DNA of 64,000 bases, taken from Dioszegia crocea (lineage: Eukaryota > Basidiomycota > Tremellomycetes > Tremellales > Bulleribasidiaceae). Positions 11,401 to 23,415 of the stretch are shown here, one piece after another (within the stretch, counting starts at the first letter, position 1; each line of letters begins with the position of its first letter). Under the pieces are notes generated by a model, which searched no databases, was not told the origin of the DNA, and saw nothing but the letters and a program-made list of their open reading frames with translations. Both the position numbers and the translations under genes were made by a program. The stretch covers positions 682,001 through 746,000 of the forward strand of contig BCKK01000006.1 of the NCBI GenBank assembly GCA_001600615.1, in the 5' to 3' direction.

Positions 11401-14400
11401 TCATCATCAGGTCATGCCCATTATCGACCGAGGTCTGCGGCAGAGAAGTTCCGAGACTCGCAAGAAGTCCGTTCAGATCGTCGGAAACATGGCGTCCCTT
11501 ACCGAATCTCGCGATCTCATTCCCTACCTCCAATCCCTCATGCCCCTGGTGCACGAAGTTCTCGTCGATCCCGTCCCGGAAGCCCGAGCAACCGCTGCCA
11601 AGTCCCTCGGAACGCTTGTCGAACGACTTGGCGAGGCCAACTTCCCAGACTTGGTCAATCAGCTCGTCGATACGCTCAAGTCCGATACGAGCGGTGTGGA
11701 TCGTCAAGGTGCTGCGCAAGGGCTATCGGAGGTGTTGTCAGGTCTCGGTATGGAGAGGTTGGAAGGCATGTTACCGGAGATTGTGTCCAGTACCAGCTCG
11801 CCTCGGCCCTATGTCCGAGAAGGGTTCATCTCGTTGTTGGTTTACCTACCTGCGACGTTTGGACATCGATTCGCACCCCATTTGGGACGTGTCATCCCAC
11901 CTATCCTTAACGGTCTTGCGGATGATTCTGAATATGGTACGTCCCCCTTCTGCGCCTTTGGGACATGATGCTGATGATGCAGTCCGTGAAGCTTCCATGC
12001 GGGCTGGAAAGATGATCATCGCCAACTACTCCACCAAGGCCATCGATCTGTTGCTACCGGAGCTCGAGAAGGGTATGCTGGACAGCGCATGGCGTATCAG
12101 GGTGAGCTACGAAGTCCTGCATTCGCCGAGACTCACAGCTGACACATATAGCAATCTTCCATCTCCCTCACCGGCGAGTTGCTCTATCGAGTCACAGGTA
12201 TCAGCGGCAAGGTCGAGCTGGAGGAGGAAGAAGCGGCTGTGGTCGCTGTGGACAGTGCTCGAAAGGCTCTTCTGGAAGCTTTGGGCCAAGAGAGAAGGGA
12301 CCGGGTTTTGGCCACGCTCTACATTGTCAGACAAGACGCCATTGGAATCGTGCGACAGGCGTCTATCCACATTTGGAAGGCCTTGGTACAGAGTGAGTTA
12401 TGGGATTCAGTCAGAAGCTGGCGCGGACGATAGCTGATCATTCCAGACACACCCCGAACAACCAGGGAAATCTTGCCTGTTCTCATGCAGATCCTCATGT
12501 CTCTACTTGGAAGCGACGAGAGCGAACAGCAGGAGGTGAGTTGATCCAAGTGCTTTATGACATTTCACTGATCCCGTAGACCGCATCTCGGACACTTGGC
12601 GAGCTGTGTCGAAAGAACGGCGACAGAATCTTTGGGGAGATCATTCCTATCTTACAGAAGGCTATTTCTTCACCCGATGCCCGATCGCGAGAGGGTGCTT
12701 GTCTTGCTTTCGCCGACATCATGTGAGTGGTTGTATACTAAAACATGATGATCGATATGCTAAAACTTCAGGGCGGCCGCCAACAGGGAGACACTCTCAG
12801 AGTACGAAGACCACATCATTGCTGCGATCCGGAAAGCCCTCGTCGACCCCGAAGCCTCCGTGCGGACTGCAGCTGCGCAGACGTTCGATACTGCTCAACA
12901 CTTCATGGGCGCCAAGGCTGTCGATCAAACCATTCCTACCCTTCTTGAGGCCATGCGCAACCCAGGCGAGGCGAGCGAGACGGCACTGCAGGCATTGAAG
13001 GAGGTCATGAGTGTAAGCTGGCAGTTGCTAGATGAATTTTCAGTGACAAAAGCTAACAACATAGGTCCGAGCCAACAGTGTCTTCCCCGTGCTTATCCCC
13101 ACACTCACAGTCCAACCCATTACTGCATTCAATGCTCGCGCACTCGGTGCACTCGTTCGAGTCGCAGGGAGCGCGCTCAACAAGCGCTTGGATACTGTGC
13201 TGGGTGCACTCGTGCAATCGCTCGAGAAGGAGAAGGCGGAGGATGTGCGAGTGGAGCTACTAGGAGCTATCGAGGCTCTGTTGTCATCAGTGGTAGATGC
13301 GGATGGTGTCCATCAGTTGGAAATGCTCCTGATCGGATGGTGAGTTCTTTGACCTCTCCCGCAGAATCGCGCTCATATCTCAGGGCCAAAGACAAGAACC
13401 CCGTCCGCCGAGCTACTGCCAGTCAAGTCTTCGGCACATTGTGTCAAGTCTCGACGGCCGACACATCCGAATACCGAGCCGACTGGATCCGTATCCTCGT
13501 TACGGCATTCGACGACCCAGTATCGGAAGTTGTCGATGCGGCCTGGCAGGCCCTGGAGTACTTTGTCAAGACGATCGACAAGGACGAATTGGAGGATCTC
13601 GTCGTTCCCCTTCGGCGTGCCATCGAGTCGACCGGTGCACCGGGCAAACACGTCGCTGGGTTCTCACGTCCTAAGGGCGTTCAGAGCATCGTCCCGATCC
13701 TGCTGGCTGGTGTACTTTCGGGAACACAGGAACAGCGAGAACAGGCTGCGTTGGGTGTTGGAGATCTTGTGCAGAGAACAAGCGAAGCGGCGATCAAACC
13801 GTACATTATCCAACTCACTGGTCCGCTCATCCGAGTCATTTCTGGACAAGGTCTTGCACCTCAGATTAAGTCTGCCATGTGAGTCAAACACTTAACAAAA
13901 GTCGCCCAAAGCTGACCTTTTCAGCCTTTCCACCCTCACTGTCCTCCTCGAGGAAGTACCTCAGCTGGTCCGACCTTTCCACCCCCAGCTCACGCGAACG
14001 TTCGTCAAATCTGCGTCCGACCCAGCAGCAGTCAGCGTCCGGAACCGTGCTGCTGCCGGTCTTGGCGAGTTGATGAAGCATCAAGTGAGTAGTTGACCTA
14101 AAACGAAAGACATGTGCTGATAATGTCAGCCCCGTGTCGACCCCCTCATCACCGAACTGGTCGGCGGCGTACGATCGGCCGAGAAGGATATTGCCCCTTC
14201 GGTCGTCCAGGCGCTCGCTGCCGTGTGCTCTAGTGCTGGCAAGAACATTGGTCCCGCGGCTCGTGCATCTATTATAGAATTGGTGGAAGAAGCTTTCGCG
14301 GAACCAAGAGGAGGTGAGCAAATCTTTCCTGAAATCACGTTTGCATTGCTGACTCTATAGAATCGTTCAATGGCGCAATTGCCAAGGTGGTTTCAGGACT

Positions 14401-14729
14401 GGCGAAGAATGATCCCGAGAGCATAAGATCGATAGCCGAGTAAGTATCACAGATTCCAGATTGTGTGCACATACTGATCTCGTAGTACATTCCTTACCAC
14501 GCCCATGCCCCCAACCGCCCTCGTCAGCGTTACCATCCTCACACTCCTCGAAGAAGCGCCTGCAGGGTTCTATGAGTTAGACGTGACGGACGAGATCATT
14601 GACAAGATCAAGGCTAGTATCGCGTCTGACCAATCTGCGGTGGCGAGACCGGCGAGAGAAGCGAGAGACGTCATCAAGGAGGCGGAGAAATGGAGAGATG
14701 ATGCGAAAGTGCAGGCGGCTTTCAAGTAG
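5404..14729 (+). CDS. GCN1: GCN1: HEAT-repeat activator of the eIF2-alpha kinase GCN2
   Basis: The gene encodes a giant ribosome-associated scaffold that passes the uncharged-tRNA/stalled-ribosome signal to GCN2. About 30 short introns interrupt it, and the spliced protein is about 2,590 residues, close to yeast Gcn1. HEAT repeats run throughout. The eEF3-like segment near 11.4-11.95 kb is easy to see ([44 protein letters not shown]). The region near 13.6-13.87 kb ([14 protein letters not shown], then [17 protein letters not shown]) matches the conserved C-terminal part that includes the RWD-binding domain. I chose the start at 5404 for its good context (caccATGcc). An in-frame ATG at 5329 would add 25 residues. 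The N-terminal 60 residues are acidic and Ser-rich and look disordered. Confidence 0.96.
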
Positions 14730-14876
14730 GCGCGTGTGCTCAATGTAGATGTATATAGCGGTAGTGTAAAAAGATGCGCGGCCGGCGCGGTAGTTGCATC
14801 ATTAGGATAGAATCATCTATGGACAAAATGTGAACGTTTCAAGGTACGGCAATTATAGTCCGTCGAAAAGAAGCGT

Positions 14877-17440
14877 CTAATCGTCTCTCTTCCTCTTCAT
14901 CGCTCCCTGGACTTGCTGGCCCAACAGACCATTAACCTCAATATCCGCGATACTGATGATTGTCAGCAAAGGTGTTCGAGGTAGAGGTATGGAAGACCCA
15001 CAGGGACGTTAAGGTCGACTGATCGCGTTTCCCGCCCTTTGCCATCCGGAAGTACTTGAGAGCTTCACTGAGGTTTCTAATCTCATTGAGCTGGACACTA
15101 TGGTGGGAAATTGTGGAAACGTACTCTTCCCTCAACAACGCTCTGCCCTTCCTGCAGTGGTCCCTTCCAATTACTTTTCTCTCCTTGCTCGGCAAACTCT
15201 TCATACGGGCTACCTCAACTTCCACACAGTGAGCGGTAGCCAGTGAAGTCTCGATAGTCTCTGGATTGGCTTTCATTGTGGAGTACTCGCCCGTGCTCTG
15301 AGATGCACCAGCCGGGTTCGCATTGTTCTCGAATTGATCTTGAACCAGCGGTCCGAGGACGGGGAGTAATTGCAGACATAGCTGAGATGTGTCAGCTTTC
15401 GTATATATCGCAAACAAAGCTGGTCCATTTGCAGACGACGCACCGCAATTTTCCCCTCGTCGCCCGTCTGCGCATACGCCTCCGAAAATTGCTCAAACAG
15501 GTCTGCATCCGCTCGCTTCTGTTTCTTGGGAAGAGTTTCCTGGTCCGCCTCGGTGACCTGAACAGTCACCTTTCGGACTATCCCCGCCTTCAGCGAGGGC
15601 TTGGGGCGAGACGTTGTGTTGCTTTTGTCGGTGAGGGCTGTGGAGCGGCGAGCGCTGGAGGCTGTAGGGCGGGAAGCGGGTCCGAGAGATGTACGTCCGC
15701 TCGAGCTGGAAATTGAGGGCCGGGCTGAAGATGCTCTATGCTGTTCTACATTGATCAGCCTGGTTTCTCTGGGATACCGGACGAAAAGGCTGTAATACCT
15801 TTGTTCTGATCCGGTAGCTGACTTAGGACCTGGCGAGATCGGCTTCCGAATCTGTATTATCAGCAAACGCCCCTTTTCCTGAAAAAAAAACAGGTGCGTC
15901 ACACAGAGCATGGATGCTTACTTGAGGGTGTTGATAGAGTCCCCGACAGATCTATCGCCCGGAGCGATACAGCAGATCAAAAGTGCGGATGAGCCTCCGC
16001 CAAGAGCCGCTGATATTTGGTCAGCTGGACGCACGCGGCGGCTTGTGCCACAAAAACTGCAACTTACGCTGCAGCACTCGGGTCAGCTTTGAGTCTCGAT
16101 AGGGGATATGGGTCGATCCATTCCTCAACGCATCGATGACTTTGCTGAGTGTAGTAAGGGAAGTGTTGATTTCTCGGCTCTGGTATGTGAGCTAGATCCC
16201 CCTTTATACGGTATGGGGCAGCTCACTTCTCGCATTCGGTCTGCATTGCCTCCAGCAATCTTTGTATTCTCAGATCCAGCAAGATCGGCGAGCTAAACGG
16301 CATCAGTTGAAGGTCGGGTGAGGAGTCTAAGACCCTTGATATAGAGAGGCTCACGCATAGTCGGCCATTTACAAACTCCTTGTCCACTTTAGTAGTGACG
16401 TACAATGTGATAATGGCGTGAGAGCGAGAGGAGGCTGTGTTGAGCGCGGTGGCGGCGGTCTTACGGGTGCTGGTGGCCATGCTGCATGAGTCGTAAGCTT
16501 TCATCCCGTCGGAAGTAGGTTGCGGGAGCAAGGCGATAGGTGAACAAACTTAGAGAGGAGCTCGAACTCTGCCATGGAAGATAGCTGACGGATAGATAGC
16601 CCTTGAACAATGTCTTCTCCATGACCGTTGTTGAGGATACTGAGTTTCTCGGGCTATGTATAAGTTTCAACATTTCTTCTAGGGAATACTCATAGAAGCT
16701 CCGGCTCACCTTGCGCTGATCACTCAGGAGGTCGCACACCTCATTATTGAGTATTTCCTGAAAGCGTCAGACATTCATTCGTCTTACATTCGGTCGACAG
16801 GGGTCGACTGGAAGATAGACATACCATACAAGACAGACTGATGTCCATCTCCCCAGCGGGTCGGCTTTCTTGCTTCTTGAATAGCACTTGGACAGAGCGG
16901 TTGATGATTCCAGGATCAGAAGCGGTACCCTCCATTGTCTGCAGCATCAGCATGCTTCCCGTCCTCTAGACATAATCTTTGAGAATGCATTGACATACAT
17001 GTGTTTTCCCAGATCCTGTGGACCCGTATGTAATGACCGTCGCTTGCTGTTAGAGTCAGCTCCGCTACGTATATCGCACTGAATGAGAGCAAACTTACTT
17101 TGCCTTGACACACTTGCTCAATTCTAGTACATCAGATCTGAGGCGATATTTCGAAGCCGGCCTATGCGAACTCACAGAGGTGACATTCCGGCAAAGACTT
17201 CGGCTTGCGAGCTATCCATATCATGGCATTTCTGGAAACTTGCATGGGTCAGCGTGCTTCAAGTTCGAAAGCAAGCCATCCCAGTATGACGAACCTCCAG
17301 CTTTGACACTGTCCCTTCGCGGTGTCGAGCATTGTAACATGATTATCCTTGATCGAAATGGCGCTAGTGCCGGTCCGCGCAACGTCCACTTTCTGAGCAG
17401 GACGTAAGCGTATGTGAACCAAGATCGGGGAGGGGGACAT
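14877..17440 (-). CDS. Kinesin motor protein, N-terminal motor (kinesin-10/Kid-like possible)
   Basis: A microtubule motor of about 10-12 exons and roughly 650 residues. It starts [14 protein letters not shown], the first motor strand. Motor motifs follow in order: SSQAEVF, the P-loop [12 protein letters not shown] (Ser replaces the usual Gln), [21 protein letters not shown], switch [11 protein letters not shown], switch II LDLAGSE, and [15 protein letters not shown] with [14 protein letters not shown]. The motor ends in [11 protein letters not shown] and SINTLKYASK. The tail is Ser/Arg/Lys-rich with a possible short helical segment and ends [10 protein letters not shown], a possible basic nuclear signal. 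A compact motor with a GKTHTM...PGII pattern and a basic tail resembles kinesin-10 or kinesin-4 chromosome kinesins. That subfamily call is inference; the motor is certain. Confidence 0.9.
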
Positions 17441-17906
17441 GTTAGGAAGTCTGCTATTATATGTCAGCACGAGAGAGGAGTATCAAAGGTGTGCATGTGG
17501 TGTGTTTTCCCGCTGGTCTATTACGGTGAGTAGAAGATCGTTCAACCAAAGACACACTCAATTGAGGCCCAAGCTAAGGGTGGGGTGCCTGGCCAAATTA
17601 AGGAATGCTGCAATGTGACAACCGTGTGAGAATACACTTTGTATGGGGTTTTGGCTTACGGTCATAACGCATTTTGCCGGGGACATCAACCTGTCTATCG
17701 ATTCCACTAGTGGCCTAGATTGATATACCGGTGCCCAAAACTTCCTCAGCTCCCTCTTGAGGGAGTGATAGGGAATGCAACTGTGGGTGGGAGCTGACAA
17801 GCGCGCGGGTGAGTAGTGACGGGATCAAATTTGGGTGAGCGAAGAAATCAGTCGCGTCAAGCTATGTCAACAAACCCACTCTCTCAATCGTCTTTCCAAC
17901 CTCATC
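17441..17906. promoter_or_regulatory. Divergent promoter region, kinesin / Sos7-like
   Basis: 466 bp between the two start codons, with no coding signal on either strand. It probably carries both promoters and both 5'UTRs. No specific factor site can be named. Confidence 0.45.
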
Positions 17907-19523
17907 ATGACTACCTTAGCTATGTCTACAAACCACGCGTCTTCTTCCAAGCTGCATGCTCAGATCGATGCGTACGTGGTGGCGCTTTCCTGAGTGGTGA
18001 TATTGACATCAGCTGATCGCATAGATTGACTGCAGGAGCCGCAGAACCGCTCACTCTCGAATCACACCGGGACCGATTCCACGAGCGAGCGCTACGGGAT
18101 GTGACGGTCAATAGCAGTGATGCGGCCATGATGCTAGATCCTAGCAATCCGTTGCTGGTCAAGGAGGAAATGGATGGTCAGAAGGTGGGTTTTTCGCAAT
18201 CCGTTCTCGTTCGCTCGCCGTCGACTTGCGCTCGAGTGGCTCCTACGGCGGTCGGTCAGAAGCGCATTCTCGTTTGCTGATGTATCAGGAGTACTTCCGT
18301 CGACTGAAGTTCACGTACTTGGAGCAAGAGGCAAAGCGGAATTTCCTGTATACGATCATGGGCGACGAGCCCGAGGGCGTTCAACCTGGAGACAATGAGG
18401 CGCTAGGTGAGTCTAGACTGTGGCGCTATTGGTTGTCAGGCCATGTACTGATTCAATATTCAGAGCAAAGCAATGCTCAGCGCAAAGCCGAGCTGAAAGA
18501 GTACAAGGCCGAGATAGAAGATATGCGATTAGGCGCTATCAAACTTGCGGAGGAAAATACGACGAGTGAGTTGACAAATGCTATGCTGCAAGAGACTGTA
18601 GCTTGTGGCTAATGACTATAGGAAGTGTGAAGATCAACGATGAATTGGCGGAAGCTGTTGCCTTGCAAAAGCAAATACGAGACATGGAGCTGGAGCTTGC
18701 TCGAATCAAAGCTACGCACCCACCGGGGAATGTGAGTGGCAATCTTTGCCTTTCACCTTCACAAAGTTTCATACCCAGGCTATGGCTCGAGCTGATTTGT
18801 GTAGCGATTGACGGTCAACCAAGCCGGAGAATTGCTGGATGATCAAATTGCTGAGATACAACGATTGACGGATACGATCGGGACGACAGGGGCCAAAGTC
18901 GACAAGACAAGAGAAGAAGTGTCTGTTACAACGAAAGAAGTCAGTCGGATCACAGCCGTTGACATTCACAGGATGCAGCTGATCCAAACAGGTCAAGAGA
19001 CTGGAGAGGGAAAGAGAGCGTGAGGAGGCTCGAGCGAAGGAAGTCAGAGAAGGGCGAGAGGAGGGGGACACGAAGGTGGACGAATTGTGCCGATGGTAAG
19101 TCATATCTTGCCAACAAGGGTGAATCAGAGCTAACGATCCCAGGCTATCAACCTCAATGCAGCTATATCGATCTCTCCTCGGTATCCAATCTGTGAATGC
19201 TTCCGTCCGAGGCACCTCTCATCTCCTTCATATCGTATATGACGTCCCTGCCTCTACCGCGCTCGGCAAATCCATCACCGGCCGACCAAACGAGTTGAGC
19301 AGTACAGCAGAGTTGATCTTGGAATTTGACCCGGCATCTAAGCGCCTCATAGACGCGCAAGTGAGTCTTTTTTTGATCTGCACAGCGTATAGAAGCTCAT
19401 GAGCTTCAGTTGGTAGGCAGCAAGATCGGCATCGAGGAGGCTGTGGGGATGGCTGTGGGGTCAAATGACGTTCCGGGTCTGGTCGGCGACGTGTTGATGC
19501 GTCTGAGACCCATAGGGGCGTAG
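17907..19523 (+). CDS. SOS7: Sos7-like kinetochore coiled-coil protein
   Basis: About nine exons encode roughly 370 residues. The first exon starts MTTLAMSTNHASSS. The diagnostic segment comes after about residue 70: EYFRRLKFTYLEQEAKRNFL, which resembles the conserved N-terminal motif of fungal Sos7, a kinetochore protein. Long coiled coil follows (QRKAELKEYKAEIEDM; LQKQIRDMELELARIKA; KVDKTREEVSVTTKEV; RLERERREREEARAKEV). The C-terminal domain (WLSTSMQLYRSLLGI, then HLLHIVYDVP) looks globular, like an RWD-type kinetochore domain, and ends RLRPIGA. The call rests on motif memory rather than alignment; another kinetochore coiled-coil protein is possible. It is head to head with a kinesin gene. 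Confidence 0.68.
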
Positions 19524-19803
19524 GCTAGGTAGTGAGGGGTCTCGAGGGGTACGGACTTTGAGGTTTATTGCGTGTATAGTCAGAGAGTGGTGTAGATATT
19601 AAGCTTGTACGACCATGCTGAGTGGCAATGTAGGCACGAAGGTCACTATCTGTGCTTATGCCCGAAGACAAAACAGAGCAAAGTCTTTCATGACACACGT
19701 ATCTATCACGCTATCATTATCTAGAGTCCAGCTCCTTAAAGTTTGAACATCTATAACGTCCTAATTGTCCATTCGTCACATCTCGTCCATGCCATCCTCC
19801 CAC

Positions 19804-20882
19804 CTAGACCTGCGCCCCAATAACAACGACGCGTCCGAGATTCGCCACAGCCTGATTGAACAGCACCAAATTGCCCGCACCCGCCACTACGCCCGTCTGT
19901 GCTGGAGCCCCCGCGCCTGTCGAAGTCGGCGCAGTCGAGGCAATCACATCGCCGAGCGTACTGGGCGGGATGGCTGATGATGAAGAGGAAGACGAACTGG
20001 ACGACGATGACACGTACGAGGAAGTCGACGCGACGGAAGAGCTTGACTCGGATGAGGAGGTGGGAGGCGTCCATGTGGATGAGGGGGGAGGAGGGGACCA
20101 AGTGGAAGATGGAGGCTCCCAAGTTGGGGAAGGTGGGGGTGGAGGGGACCACGTAGACGTTGGCGGCTCCCATGTTGATGAAGGTGGGGGAGGGGGTTGC
20201 CATGTCGAGGAAGGAGGAGGAGGTGCTGGAGGCTCGGCAGGCCCGTCTGCCCATTCCCACTCCATCTGGAATTGACCGACGTCCTGGTGCTAAGTATGTC
20301 AGCTGATGTAGTAGGCAAGTGTATGTTCTCCTTTGATGTTTGGTCCCTCGCCCAACCCGCCCCCGGTTTGCCTTGATGTGTGCAGAATAGTGCAGGACTC
20401 ACGTTAAAGAACTCAAACAGCCCCACCGACATATCCAGGTCGCCGTATTGGCAGAAGCCATATGGGCATTGATCTTTGACGATGGCAATTGTGGATTTGC
20501 CGCCGTATGAAATGCGGACTGCGCGATTACAGTTTGGACCAGGATAGGAATTACCGCCCCACTGAGCTTCATTGAGCGCTACAATGTAGTCTGAGGGAAC
20601 GCTGCATGGATCAGCTTGAGGTTCACAGGCTCGCGGGCTGGATCCAAGTACGGGTAGAGAGCAGATGTGGGTGTTACGCTCGGACCCTTTGACTCACTTC
20701 CAGTCCCCACATGCTCCTAGACCCACTGCGAAGAATGTCGCTCGGCCTCCATGTCTCTTCTCGAGTCCCGCCTTGGACCGATGTGATAATCGGCTTTTGG
20801 CTCGAACGGACAGGTCGGAATTGGCAGCACCAAGCGAGAGAGGTAGCGCGGGGAGCAGGAGGAGAAGGGCTGAGAGCAGCAT
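19804..20882 (-). CDS. Secreted barwin-like (double-psi beta-barrel) protein, paralogue A
   Basis: Three exons. A signal peptide (MLLSALLLLLPALPLSLG) is followed by a propeptide with a Kex2-type KR site (GLEKRHGG), then the barrel domain: GGRATFFAVGLGACG, DYIVALNEAQWGG, YPGPNCNRAVRISYGGK and KDQCPYGFCQYGDLDMS. Four Cys could form two disulfides. A Pro/Ser/Thr linker (repeats of PPPPSSTW type) and a poly-Ser run lead to the tail NLVLFNQAVANLGRVVVIG. The family resembles RlpA/expansin-like and Cryptococcus barwin-like (BLP) secreted proteins, probably acting at the wall or outside the cell. No lytic-enzyme residues can be assigned. It is the first of three tandem paralogues on this strand. Confidence 0.85.
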
Positions 20883-21731
20883 CGTGGGATTCGGAGTCTG
20901 AGTGTTGACCTTCGCAGTGTCGAGTCGGATAATGTGCCTAGGCGTAGGCTGGTGGAGTTCGCGTAGAGCGTCGGAAATGTAGTCAGTCTGTTAAAAGAGC
21001 GTGAGGTATCGTATAGAGACGTAGAGTATGTGTTGTTGATGGACGCATCAGGCGAGCCTTAGCGGTTTTGAGGGGTTTAACTAAGGTCCAAGGCATGGCG
21101 TGGAGACTGAACAACAAAGGACGCGGCATGACTTTATCTCCGGCTTGGCATCCAAACGTTTCACTTAGCATTTGCTGTCCGGTGGGTTATCGTTACGTAT
21201 CCCGCCGAGAGCTTTGGGAGGAGTGATCGAAGAGGCTCAAGCTCGGTCTCGGAACGTGCATACTGACAGTACTGCTTGATCGGATTGATCATGGTCATTG
21301 GTGAGAGGTAATAGATGGGCTGGCATGAGCGAATTTTGAGCGAGGCAAACTTCGACGCGGACGCGCCGGCCTATTTCCGACGGAAACTCCGGGATCCCTT
21401 ATGCCGCCCAAGAATCGTGATAGGCTTTGTGATATCCACTCGGCACTATGCTAGCCGCTCGAGTCCGCGAGGTTCAGCCAGAGGGTCTACTCGATGAATC
21501 AGTGAGCGTCCAGTCATTTTGACATGGGGTTGATGTGTGAACCAATGAGGTGGGTGGGATCTGCTCCAGCTTGGATGTGCTCTGCAAATGATAGTAGATT
21601 GCATTCTGACGCAGATAGCAGTATGAAGTAGGTAGGCCAGTACGTACAGCACAGCTATAAGCCTCTCTATAAATGTCCGAGGGAAATGAATGATGATTCC
21701 AGTAATTGTCCAAAGTAGTCCCATGAATCGC
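20883..21731. other. Intergenic region between barwin-like paralogues A and B
   Basis: About 850 bp upstream of paralogue A and downstream of B. Only short frames without features occur. It should contain the promoter of A. Confidence 0.45.
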
Positions 21732-22769
21732 CTATGTCTGCGCCCCCACCACAACCACCCGTCCCAGATTCGCCACCGCCTGATTGAGCAAGACGAGATT
21801 GCCTGTTCCGCCTGGGGCTCCTATGTTGGCTGAAGAGGGACGTGCCGAATCGCTAGGGTGGGGAATGTCCGTCGCGATCACATCTCCTATAGATCCCGAG
21901 GCTTGAGATGCGGAGATGGAAGCGGCTGAGGAAGATGGTGCAGTCGAGGAAGAAGACGGGGGTCCAGTGGATGTAATGGATGTGATGCTCGAGCTGGAGC
22001 TGGTGGATGTGGACGAAGGAGTAGAGGACGTAGTTGTCGTCGTTGAGGAAGTGGGTTCGGCAGATGAGGATGGTGGGGGTGGAGGAGGAGTGGTCGAGTG
22101 GGTAGGTTCGGCCGATGAGGAAGGAGGGGGTGGGGGTGGAGGGTTCTCAGCCTGATCGGCCCAGGTCCAAGTGATATCCAAAGTGCCTACATCCAGATTT
22201 TGCTAGACTGTCAGCAAGGATCTCACATATTACTCCGCGCCCTATAAACTCACCTCGAAATGGCTGAATAGCCCTCTACTCAGGTCAAGATGACCCCAAT
22301 TTGACCCCGTCTGGGGCAGCTTATCTGTGACTGTAGCAATGGCTGTCTTGCCGCCGTGCGAAATTCGGACGGCGCGCCCGCATTGTGGTCCAGGATATCC
22401 TTCGCCGAATTGATCTCCGTTCAGGGCGACTATAAAGTCTGACGCGACGCTGATGAGTGTCAGTCTGCAGTAAAGGGGATATGGATAAACATCTCGCGTG
22501 TACACAATAGGGCTAAGCGGAGATGGAAGGAAGATGAAGGGGCAGAGAAAGCAGAGAATGAAGGAAGTGGTCGCTCGGACTTACTTGTATCCGCCGCAAG
22601 CGCCTAATCCAACCTCGAACCAAGTCGCCGTCCCTGAGAACACCTGACGCTTGTCGACTAGCGCTCGATGGGCTGATCGACTCCGAGCTTGCGCGTGTAG
22701 GTCTCCGTGTGCGATAGCTAAAACGGCCGGGACCAAAGGCAGGCAGATGTAGAGAGCTGAGAGGCGCAT
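21732..22769 (-). CDS. Secreted barwin-like protein, paralogue B (lacks one Cys pair)
   Basis: Same three-exon layout as A and C. The parts are a signal peptide (MRLSALYICLPLVPAVLA), a KR processing site (LVDKRQVF), and a barrel domain with GTATWFEVGLGACGGYK, DFIVALNGDQFGEG and YPGPQCGRAVRISHGGK. Where A and C have the DQCP...C segment, B reads TDKLPQTGSNWGHLDLS, so the second Cys pair is gone and only two Cys remain in the domain. The linker is Pro, then Ser/Thr rich (PPPPPPPSSSAEP repeats), and the tail is NLVLLNQAVANLGRVVVVG. The fold is probably kept by the remaining disulfide, but binding properties may have changed. The frame is intact with no sign of decay. Confidence 0.85.
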
Positions 22770-23415
22770 CGTGTTGATGTAGGATTGTGCGGTGATTTCG
22801 AGGGGAGGTTGCGGACCTTGACGGATATATGCCTCTCAGCAGTCGGACGACGTTTGGCTATAGGGGCACTTGAGTATTAGGGGGGGGATGTCAATCACAT
22901 CGAGTCAGTGTTGGGGCAGGCAGCGGTCGAAATTTCCAAAGGAGGAACGAAACCCCTTTCAAAGGGGTAAACACACACTCTGGAAACCTTGTTCGAGCTT
23001 TGGCCCCGAGGGTCGGCTCCGTGCAAACAGTCTGTCCGATGGCCATTGCGGGGGAAGCTGAGCCGATATGGCAGCTCTAGTGACACTTGCGCAAGTAGAT
23101 GGACAATTCGAGAGATAGGTCCAAATGTCTTCAAGAGGATGGCAAGCTGAAAGCCGGTCTAAAACCGGCTGAAAGGATGACTCGACCCCTGACGTCGATC
23201 TCGTCATCTCGTCATCGGTTTGGAATCTGCAACTCTACATATGATGCAAATGAACGTGTGATGCATATTATAAAGTAATGCAAGTAGAGCTAATAGATAC
23301 AAAGAGTGAATAGAAAACCTCACGAGAGCCCAAAAGATAGAGAAAAGATACAGCTAAAACCCAAAATGAAGTAATGTAAACAATGTGAATGTCCGGTCAT
23401 CCCTTAGTCCAACGT
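22770..23415. other. Intergenic region between barwin-like paralogues B and C
   Basis: About 650 bp. The part near 23230-23400 is visibly AT-richer than the surroundings and is probably the 3' flank of C. No gene is supported. Confidence 0.45.

Noticed and set aside
19856..20275. 139-codon plus-strand open frame rich in Gly, Glu and Asp
   Set aside because: It is the antisense shadow of the Pro/Ser linker of barwin-like paralogue A.
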